5,377 nucleotides of DNA. It comes from Candidatus Zhuqueibacterota bacterium (GTDB taxonomy: Bacteria; KSB1; UBA2214). Location: positions 1 through 5,377 of the forward strand of contig JAKJDB010000223.1 of the NCBI GenBank assembly GCA_022706175.1, given 5' to 3'. Of the stretch, positions 1 through 4,470 are shown piece after piece. Each line of letters begins with the position of its first letter. Position 1 is the first letter of the stretch. The position numbers and the translations under genes are program-made. Under the pieces are notes generated by a model. The model worked only from the letters and a program-made list of their open reading frames with translations, had not been told where the DNA came from and made no database searches.

Positions 1-597
1 GGAGCGGCTAAAGCCGATGCGCTTGGTGCGAAACAGGCACATCTCCGCGGCCAGCACCGCGACTCCGGCAAACACAGAGGCGGCGGCGGCGCCGAGCAGG
101 CCCCAGCCCCTGCTGAGGAACAGCACGCCTGCGCTCAGCGTCAGCAGCGGCGTCAGCGCGTTCATGAACGAGGACCAGTGCAGCTGCTCGTGTGCGTTGA
201 GGATGGCGTTGTAGCCGTTGATCCAGGAGACGGTAAAGATCGTCACTCCAAAAATGAGCGCGGGTTCAATAACGCCGTCAAATCCGGGCAGCGTCAACAC
301 CAGGGCGGCGTAGAGGGTGTAGGCGAACAGCGCCAGCAGGGTGCGCAGCGCCATGGTGTGCGTGAGCGTGCGCTCAGAGGTGGCCGGCGTCCTGGCCACC
401 TCGCGGATGGTCAGGTTTGCCAGACCGTAATCGGAGATCATGCCGATCATCACCGCCACGGCGGCGATGTACATATAAGCGCCAAAACCCTCTGGATTGA
501 GCCGGCGCGCGAGAATCATGCTCCAGATAAAGATGGATAGTTTGCCGGCGCCCTGAGAGAACAGGCGCGAGAGCGAATTGCGGAAAAACGTGTTCAA
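1..597 (-). CDS. Polysaccharide/O-antigen flippase-like membrane protein (3' end outside window)
   Basis: This is the N-terminal 199 codons of a multi-pass membrane protein; the rest lies beyond the left edge. It resembles the Wzx/polysaccharide-biosynthesis family (MOP superfamily), which flips lipid-linked oligosaccharides across the inner membrane. Evidence seen: an N-terminal amphipathic start with RNSLSRLFSQGAGKL (residues 6-20), a first membrane helix, then ARRLNPEGFGAY (30-41) and SDYGLANLTIREVAR (55-69). This order matches the usual flippase pattern 'ARxLGPExFGxY ... DxGLxxxxxREVAR'. About six hydrophobic segments follow, near 20-31, 41-60, 84-103, 110-128, 147-161 and 165-185. The start is TTG at 597-595, overlapping the TGA stop of the upstream ligase gene as TTGA, with GGAG nine bases upstream. 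The next in-frame ATG (residue 27) would remove helix 1. Lying directly after an O-antigen ligase gene supports a surface-glycan role. The substrate cannot be told. The family call is fairly secure. Confidence 0.85.
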   Translation of the reverse strand, partial: MNTFFRNSLSRLFSQGAGKLSIFIWSMILARRLNPEGFGAYMYIAAVAVMIGMISDYGLANLTIREVARTPATSERTLTHTMALRTLLALFAYTLYAALVLTLPGFDGVIEPALIFGVTIFTVSWINGYNAILNAHEQLHWSSFMNALTPLLTLSAGVLFLSRGWGLLGAAAASVFAGVAVLAAEMCLFRTKRIGFSRS

Positions 598-1763
598 CCG
601 GCCGCACTCCGGATGCGGCCGGCGGCCAGCGACAATCCCACGGTCAGCCACATCAGCATGGCGACCTCGGCATCGCCGAAATTCCATTCGAACAAACCGT
701 TGATCTGAAATCCGATGAAGGCGGCCAGAGCTCCCAGCGCGGTTGCCGAGAGCAGCCAGTCCTCCGCGGCCAGACTTTTCAGCGTGATCCATTCGGTCGC
801 CAGAATGCGGATAAACAGTCCGAGGATGACTAAAAGACCGGGGATGCCGAGGATCACCGCGAACATGATCAGATTGTTGTGCAAGTGGCCGCCTCGTTCT
901 TTGGCCTGCGGTGATTTGTAGGGCTCTGACCGCTTGCCCACCTCGCTGTCGCCATATCCGTACAATGGGCTGTGTTCGACCATGCGCACGCCCGCCTGCC
1001 ACATGTAGGTGCGTTCAATGTTGTTCGGGTGCCAGGGATCCACCACACTGATCAGACGCTCCTGCAGCGAGGAGGGCGCTGCCCAAAAAGCCAGCAGCAC
1101 TGCCGGGATCAGAGCGAAAATAAATTTCCAGCGGGTAAACAGGATGATAAAAGTAAATCCGGCCAGATAGCCCAACCACGAACTGCGGGTGTAGGTGTAG
1201 ATCAGGGGAAAAAACATCAGCACCGCAGCGGCCAGAGCGATGAGCCGAACACGTTGAGGGGCGCGGGAAAAGACAAAAGCCAGGGCTAAAAGTCCGTTGA
1301 TCATCAAAAGACCGCCGGAGGTCATGTAATGATTGAACAGTTTTAACCGGCCTTCCAGTCCTCCGGGGCCCAGGTGGTATTTTACGATGCCGATGACGGC
1401 AACAATGGTCATCACGCCGAGCAGGCTCAGCAGCAGCCGACGCAACTGCTTCCTGGTCTGCACCGAGCCGGCGATCAGATAGACGATGGGGACCAGCAGG
1501 GCGCGTTTGATAAAATGCTCCAGCGCCAGATAGCGGCCCGGAGAAAACAGAGTGGAGATGACCTCCAGGGCCAGCCAGGCGACGAAAAACCAGTCCAGGG
1601 GAGTGCGGGGAAACGGCTTTTTCTTCTCTTTCAGGCACAGACCGATCCACAAGATCATGGCCAGCGTCAGCGCGATCTGGGTCAGAGCGATGGAAAAAGA
1701 GGTCGCTGCCGCAAAAAGCAGAAGAAAAAAGGCAAAATAGTGGTTCCAGCCGATTCTATTCAA
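594..1763 (-). CDS. O-antigen ligase family protein (Wzy_C domain)
   Basis: A 389-residue inner-membrane protein of the WaaL/Wzy superfamily, which transfers lipid-carrier-linked glycan to an acceptor (lipid A-core in the classic case) or polymerises repeat units on the periplasmic side. The chain is almost entirely hydrophobic segments. A long hydrophilic loop (about 229-297) corresponds to the large periplasmic loop near the C-terminus. Key motifs seen: YTRSSWLG (190-198) with the conserved arginine R193; SPLYGYGDSEV (265-274) in the loop; and H295-N296 followed by nine residues and GIPG (306-309), matching the known ligase motif H[NSQ]-x9-GxxG. INGLFEWNFGDAEV (354-367) closes the domain. 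The length is typical. The start is TTG at 1763-1761 with GGAGG six bases upstream. The stop overlaps the flippase start by four bases, so the two are very likely one transcript. Sequence alone cannot separate a ligase from a Wzy polymerase or a protein O-glycosylation ligase. Confidence 0.88.
   Translation of the reverse strand: MNRIGWNHYFAFFLLLFAAATSFSIALTQIALTLAMILWIGLCLKEKKKPFPRTPLDWFFVAWLALEVISTLFSPGRYLALEHFIKRALLVPIVYLIAGSVQTRKQLRRLLLSLLGVMTIVAVIGIVKYHLGPGGLEGRLKLFNHYMTSGGLLMINGLLALAFVFSRAPQRVRLIALAAAVLMFFPLIYTYTRSSWLGYLAGFTFIILFTRWKFIFALIPAVLLAFWAAPSSLQERLISVVDPWHPNNIERTYMWQAGVRMVEHSPLYGYGDSEVGKRSEPYKSPQAKERGGHLHNNLIMFAVILGIPGLLVILGLFIRILATEWITLKSLAAEDWLLSATALGALAAFIGFQINGLFEWNFGDAEVAMLMWLTVGLSLAAGRIRSAAG
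607..610 (-). promoter_or_regulatory. Shine-Dalgarno site for the TTG start of the flippase-like gene
   Basis: On the minus strand GGAG lies at 610-607, nine bases before TTG at 597-595. It sits inside the 3' end of the ligase gene, so ribosomes finishing the ligase could re-initiate here. It decides the start, because no ATG exists upstream in this frame and the first downstream ATG would delete a membrane helix. Confidence 0.55.
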
Positions 1764-1769
1764 CGAATG

Positions 1770-1774
1770 CCTCC
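1770..1774 (-). promoter_or_regulatory. Shine-Dalgarno site for the TTG start of the O-antigen ligase gene
   Basis: GGAGG at 1774-1770 on the minus strand is six bases upstream of TTG (1763-1761). This near-perfect site justifies choosing the non-ATG start, and the next residues (NRIGWNHYFAFFLLL) lead straight into the first membrane helix. Confidence 0.7.
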
Positions 1775-1787
1775 GTTAATATAAAAA

Positions 1788-1816
1788 AATTTAGTAATAT
1801 ATGAACAATTGTGCAA
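1788..1816 (-). promoter_or_regulatory. Possible promoter for the ligase-flippase operon
   Basis: Reading leftward, TTGCAC (1816-1811) is followed after 17 bases by TAAATT (1793-1788) in a very AT-rich stretch just upstream of the ligase Shine-Dalgarno site. Match to the sigma70 consensus is 3/6 and 4/6, so the placement is weak. A promoter somewhere in 1775-1820 is likely because the neighbouring gene diverges. Other AT-rich hexamers nearby (TATATT) could serve instead. Confidence 0.25.
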
Positions 1817-1877
1817 GGATTAATTGATGGTGGTTCAGACCGGGTCCTGAGGATGACGGTTCATTTTTCTTCGGTCT

Positions 1878-1896
1878 TATAATCCTGATCAGAATT
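1878..1896 (+). promoter_or_regulatory. TATAAT box with overlapping operator-like palindrome
   Basis: A perfect TATAAT lies at 1878-1883, about 95 bases before the ATG of the exported unknown protein. No good -35 is seen; the best is ATGACG at 1853-1858 with a long 19-base spacer. An imperfect palindrome, AATCCTGATCAGAATT (1881-1896), has 14 of 16 bases symmetrical around a perfect CTGATCAG core. It overlaps the end of the -10 box and the expected start of transcription, the classic place for a repressor to block initiation. The regulator is unknown. A second candidate promoter is TTGTCA (1895-1900) with AATAAA (1919-1924). Confidence 0.35.
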
Positions 1897-1977
1897 GTCA
1901 AGTGGATGGGTGGCTGTGAATAAAACCTATTCCGGGTGTGTTATTTAGACAGGAGCAACAAAAACCCTGGAGTGAAG

Positions 1978-2511
1978 ATGAAACCATTACTAACAGCTTT
2001 GTTAATGGCAGCGGGCCTGGAGGTGGGACAGGTGACCACGGAGCCCGATAGTTTGAACGAGCATCTGCGGCCGTTAAAACCCTACCTGAACAAAACCTAT
2101 ATCGGCCGTTTCACTCAGGAGCCGGGCCAGCCGGCCACCATTGACATCGCCCGCTGGGAGCGCATTCTCAACGGTCAGGCGATCCGTATGCTGCATTCGG
2201 TGAATGACGGCGAATACGGCGGAGAGACCATTCTCTTCTGGGACAAGGCGCGACAAAGCCTGGTCTATCACTATTTCACCACGGCGGGTTTCTTTACCAA
2301 CGGCACCATGATTCTGGAGGGCGACAAGTGGGTGAGCCATGAAATGGTAAGCAACAACGCCAACGGCATCACCGAGGTGCGCAGCACCAGCCGGTTTTTT
2401 CCGGACGGCCGGATGCACACGGTCGCTGAATTCAAACAGAACGGCCAATGGGTGCCTGGCCACACCATCGACTATGTCGAATCTCCGGAGAGCCGGATGA
2501 TTTTCAGATAA
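1978..2511 (+). CDS. Small exported protein of unknown function
   Basis: A 177-residue protein I cannot assign to a named family with confidence. The N-terminus MKPLLTALLMAAGL has a lysine then a hydrophobic run, suggesting a short signal peptide, although no clear AxA cleavage site is visible. The mature part (about 26-177) has no further membrane segment. It alternates short charged and aromatic stretches typical of beta-strands: RWERILNG (59-66), a notable HSVNDGEYGGE (73-83), LFWD (86-89), YHYFTTAGFFTNGT (97-110) and a later NNANGITEVRSTS segment. This pattern suggests a small beta-barrel or lipocalin-like domain, perhaps near the DUF1579-type proteins; that is inference. The ATG at 1978 is chosen over an upstream in-frame GTG (1936) because GGAG (1969-1972) sits five bases before it and the hydrophobic leader begins there. 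The gene stands alone, diverging from the ligase operon and converging on dodecin. Confidence 0.8.
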   Translation: MKPLLTALLMAAGLEVGQVTTEPDSLNEHLRPLKPYLNKTYIGRFTQEPGQPATIDIARWERILNGQAIRMLHSVNDGEYGGETILFWDKARQSLVYHYFTTAGFFTNGTMILEGDKWVSHEMVSNNANGITEVRSTSRFFPDGRMHTVAEFKQNGQWVPGHTIDYVESPESRMIFR

Positions 2512-2571
2512 GCGTGATTCGATTCATTGAGAGAACAGCGATGGTCCTTGTCGGGTTATTCACGCCTATTT
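2512..2571 (+). terminator. Weak possible terminator between convergent genes
   Basis: GCGTGA (2512-2517), immediately after the stop of the exported protein gene, can pair with TCACGC (2560-2565), followed by CTATTTTT. The stem is only six base pairs with a 42-base loop, and it overlaps the dodecin stop. It may serve the plus-strand gene; on the minus strand no T-run follows. No stronger hairpin is seen in this 54-base gap. Confidence 0.2.
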
Positions 2572-2787
2572 TTCGTTCGCCTTCAAGTCTTTCAACACGA
2601 AGGTGATCTTCATGACAACGCGATATTGCGTGATCTTGCCTTTCACTACTTCCACTTTTTGATCTTTGATCCAGGCTCCGGTTACGTTTTCCAGTGTTTT
2701 GTTCGCCCGGGCGATGCCCTGTTCCACGGCATCCTTGAAGCTTTTGGGTGAGGAAGAGATGATCTCGGTGACTTTGGCGATGCTCAT
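2566..2787 (-). CDS. Dodecin family flavin-binding protein
   Basis: A 73-residue protein with the complete dodecin pattern. Dodecins form hollow 12-subunit spheres in the cytoplasm that bind flavins (riboflavin, FMN or FAD), buffering free flavin. Seen: an N-terminal strand AKVTEIISSSPKSF (4-17), a single helix DAVEQGIARANKTLENV (19-35), then two strands, WIKDQKVEVV (39-48) and ITQYRVVMKITFVL (52-65). This is the beta-alpha-beta-beta fold at its usual size. W39 lies two residues later than the flavin-stacking tryptophan of haloarchaeal and Thermus dodecins; G37 aligns with that site, giving the GAWIKDQ form I recall from many bacterial members. Flavin binding may therefore differ. The ATG start has AAGGAG six bases upstream (2799-2794). 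The gene is monocistronic, convergent with the exported protein gene, and has its own promoter and a structured leader. Confidence 0.92.
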   Translation of the reverse strand: MSIAKVTEIISSSPKSFKDAVEQGIARANKTLENVTGAWIKDQKVEVVKGKITQYRVVMKITFVLKDLKANEK

Positions 2788-2860
2788 GGCTGTCTCCTTG
2801 ATTTAGTGAATGAATGGCTTAGAGTTGGTCTAAAACGCCGTCAGGCTGGTCATCGACCTG

Positions 2861-2890
2861 GCCCATGCTTGCATCAGCAAGCGAATGGGT
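2861..2890 (-). other. Strong hairpin in the dodecin 5' leader
   Basis: On the minus strand CCCAT-TC-GCTTGC-TGAT-GCAAGC-ATGGG folds as a 6-bp stem, a two-base bulge and a further 5-bp stem, closed by a four-base loop. It begins about nine bases after the predicted transcription start and lies about 75 bases upstream of the dodecin ATG. A second, smaller stem follows: GGTC-GAT-GACC at 2858-2848, extended by GGC/GCC. The hairpin could protect the 5' end of the mRNA or be part of a control element. I do not recognise any known riboswitch consensus. Confidence 0.45.
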
Positions 2891-2892
2891 GC

Positions 2893-3011
2893 AGCGTACC
2901 GTAGTATAATAAAGATTGTTATCCTAAATATCAATCGTTTATTTTATTCGACCGATGGGTTTGGCGGCGTCCGGCCGGTTGAAATCGGGCGTTAGGATGG
3001 CGCGGTACGCT
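2893..3011. repeat. 9-bp inverted repeat flanking the dodecin promoter
   Basis: AGCGTACCG (2893-2901) and its exact reverse complement CGGTACGCT (3003-3011) lie 101 bases apart and bracket the dodecin promoter. Pairing continues outward as GC/GC after a two-base bulge. The arms could be two binding sites for one regulator or a long-range stem. A chance 9-bp match in a GC-rich region cannot be excluded. Confidence 0.3.
2906..2934 (-). promoter_or_regulatory. Sigma70-type promoter for dodecin
   Basis: Reading leftward, TTGATA (2934-2929; 5/6 to TTGACA) is followed after exactly 17 bases by TATTAT (2911-2906; 5/6 to TATAAT). This is the best promoter in the window. Transcription would start near 2899, giving a leader of about 110 bases before the dodecin ATG. 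The plus strand also reads TATAAT at 2905-2910 but has no suitable -35. Confidence 0.55.
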
Positions 3012-3137
3012 ATGCCCTTGATGCAACGACTGTCCAGCGACGGCCGCCCGGCCTGATGCCATTTCCCTGAAAATACTGGTTTTTCTTGATTACATTTCAT
3101 ACATTTTTAGCACAGGATACATGGCGCAAATTCATAA

Positions 3138-3143
3138 AAGGGA
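3138..3143 (+). promoter_or_regulatory. Shine-Dalgarno site deciding the phosphofructokinase start
   Basis: AAGGGA lies seven bases before ATG at 3151. The alternative in-frame ATG at 3121 has AGGA only three bases away, which is too close. Starting at 3151 gives MKDIKRVGLLTGGGDCPG, the normal length of N-terminus for this family. Confidence 0.55.
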
Positions 3144-3150
3144 TAAAAGC

Positions 3151-4242
3151 ATGAAAGATATCAAGCGCGTCGGTCTATTGACCGGAGGCGGCGATTGCCC
3201 TGGCCTCAATGCGGTGATTCGAGCGGTGGTGAAGACGCTGAGCCTCAAACACGCCATTCAGGTGATCGGCTTTGAGGATGGTTTTGAAGGATTGATCGAA
3301 AACCGCAGCCGCCCTCTGAGCTACGACGATGCCTCCGGCATTTTGCAGCTGGGCGGCACCATCCTCGGCACTTCGAACAAGGCCAACCCGTTCAATCATG
3401 CGATCAAGCAGGACGGCCGGATCGTCAAAAAGGATGTCTCGGCACAGACCCTGGAGAATATCAGCCGCCACCGGCTGGACGCCTTGGTGTGCATCGGCGG
3501 CGACGGCACCATGACCATCTCACGCCAGCTGATCGAAAAAGGCGTGGCCGTGGTGGGCGTGCCCAAGACCATTGACAACGATCTGTACGGCACCGACGTG
3601 ACTTTTGGTTTCGACACGGCCATGTCCACCGCGGCCATGGCTATCGACTACATTCATACTACGGCGCAGTCGCATCATCGCATCATGTTGGTGGAGATCA
3701 TGGGGCGCTACGCCGGCTGGCTGACGCTGTCCGCCGGCATCGCCGGCGGCGCGGATATCATCCTGATTCCGGAGATCGAATATGATCTCGACGCCATCTG
3801 CGCAAAGGTGCGAGAACGGCGCGATCACGGCCGCAATTTCAGCATCATTGCGATCTCGGAAGGCGCCAAGCCCAAAGGCGGACAGATGTCCGTGAGCCGC
3901 GTGGTGGCCGACAGCCCGGACGCCATCCGTCTCGGCGGCATTGCCTTCAAGCTGGGCGATGAAATTGAAAAGTGCACAGGCCTGGAGACCCGGGCTACGG
4001 TGCTGGGCCATCTGCAGCGCGGCGGGTCACCGTCCGCCAACGACCGGCTGCTGGCCACCCGGTTCGGCGTGGCGGCAGCGGATGCCGTGGCTGCAGGCAA
4101 CATCAATCAGATGGTGGCGCTGCAGGGCAACTCTATCGGCCTGGTCCCCATTAAAGAGATCGGCGGTAGAACCCGCACCGTGCCGACCGATCATCCGCTG
4201 CTGGAGGTGGCGAAAGCAGTGGGTACTTCGCTGGGCGTTTGA
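3151..4242 (+). CDS. 6-phosphofructokinase, group III-like (phosphoryl donor uncertain)
   Basis: A complete 363-residue cytoplasmic enzyme of the PfkA family. It phosphorylates fructose 6-phosphate to fructose 1,6-bisphosphate, the committed step of glycolysis (reversible if diphosphate is the donor). Seen in order: nucleotide-loop TGGGDCPGLNAVIR (11-24); GGTILGTSN (68-76); GGDGT (116-120); catalytic loop PKTIDND (138-144), with D142 equivalent to the catalytic aspartate of E. coli PfkA (D127); substrate-binding MGRYAGW (184-190); SEGAKP (236-241); and LGHLQRGG (285-292). The donor-specifying positions are mixed. G119, where diphosphate enzymes usually have Asp, favours ATP. K139, where the E. 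coli ATP enzyme has Gly, is shared with diphosphate enzymes and, as I recall, with actinobacterial group III ATP enzymes. ATP is the better guess. The start at 3151 is chosen on Shine-Dalgarno spacing; 3121 would add ten residues. The gene appears monocistronic with a terminator downstream. Confidence 0.93.
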   Translation: MKDIKRVGLLTGGGDCPGLNAVIRAVVKTLSLKHAIQVIGFEDGFEGLIENRSRPLSYDDASGILQLGGTILGTSNKANPFNHAIKQDGRIVKKDVSAQTLENISRHRLDALVCIGGDGTMTISRQLIEKGVAVVGVPKTIDNDLYGTDVTFGFDTAMSTAAMAIDYIHTTAQSHHRIMLVEIMGRYAGWLTLSAGIAGGADIILIPEIEYDLDAICAKVRERRDHGRNFSIIAISEGAKPKGGQMSVSRVVADSPDAIRLGGIAFKLGDEIEKCTGLETRATVLGHLQRGGSPSANDRLLATRFGVAAADAVAAGNINQMVALQGNSIGLVPIKEIGGRTRTVPTDHPLLEVAKAVGTSLGV

Positions 4243-4373
4243 CCACGAACTTTTCAGGGCGGCTGCTTCCGGCTGCATTGATGTTTTTGTTGATTGCAGC
4301 AGGAGGTCTGAGCGTTTACAGCAGAGTACGGCTGGTGCAGATATCGGTTGCCGCAGGTAACAGGGATGTTCAC

Positions 4374-4406
4374 GTCTGCGTGGGGGGTGCGCAGCGACTG
4401 TTTTTT
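4374..4406 (+). terminator. Probable rho-independent terminator after the phosphofructokinase gene
   Basis: CTGCG (4376-4380) pairs with CGCAG (4390-4394) around a G-rich loop. GT (4374-4375) can also pair with AC (4397-4398) across a two-base bulge, and TTTTTT follows at 4401-4406. The stem is short but GC-rich and correctly followed by a T-run. It lies about 130 bases after the stop, and it separates the gene from the peptidase gene downstream. Confidence 0.45.
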
Positions 4407-4470
4407 CTCTCGTACGACAGCCTATTCCATTTTTATCCATTCACTCACTCTTTCTTCTTGGAGAAAAAAG

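Larger units (their letters stand above)
2788..3120. other. Divergent intergenic region between dodecin and phosphofructokinase genes
   Basis: This stretch of 333 bases has no plausible gene. From left to right it holds the dodecin Shine-Dalgarno site, the dodecin leader with its hairpin, the dodecin promoter in an AT-rich patch (about 2901-2950), a GC-rich patch (about 2951-3060), and an AT-rich stretch (3061-3120) leading to the phosphofructokinase gene. The GC-rich patch has several short inverted repeats: CCGGCCGG at 2971-2978, GGCC-GCCC-GGCC at 3042-3053, and CCGAT/ATCGG at 2952-2956 and 2984-2988. The phosphofructokinase promoter should lie in the last stretch. TTGATT at 3086-3091 is a possible -35, but I find no convincing -10 at the right distance. 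Confidence 0.6.

Noticed and set aside
178..540. 120-residue plus-strand reading frame
   Set aside because: It is antisense to the flippase gene, with Gln/Arg/His/Gly-rich composition typical of a shadow frame and no domain.
374..607. 77-residue minus-strand reading frame starting with GTG
   Set aside because: It is frame-shifted against the flippase-like gene, is rich in Arg and His, and has no membrane helices. The overlapping frame gives a clear flippase N-terminus with TTGA coupling.
1374..1784. 136-residue plus-strand reading frame over the start of the ligase gene
   Set aside because: Low-complexity Gln/Asp-rich translation antisense to a well-supported membrane protein.
2905..2910. 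Plus-strand TATAAT as a promoter for phosphofructokinase
   Set aside because: No acceptable -35 at 16-18 bases, and it lies about 240 bases from the start codon. The same bases fit the minus-strand dodecin promoter much better.
2788..3120. FMN or other known riboswitch, or a small RNA gene, upstream of dodecin or phosphofructokinase
   Set aside because: Hairpins are present, but no conserved core motif of a riboswitch class I know could be recognised, so only the hairpins are reported.
3520..4011. 163-residue minus-strand reading frame inside the phosphofructokinase gene
   Set aside because: It mirrors a gene with all family motifs; the His/Asp/Ala-rich translation is a GC-rich artefact.
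4272..4300. GCTGCA/TGCAGC hairpin as the phosphofructokinase terminator
   Set aside because: The stem has six base pairs with a 17-base loop and no following T-run; the hairpin at 4374-4406 is better.
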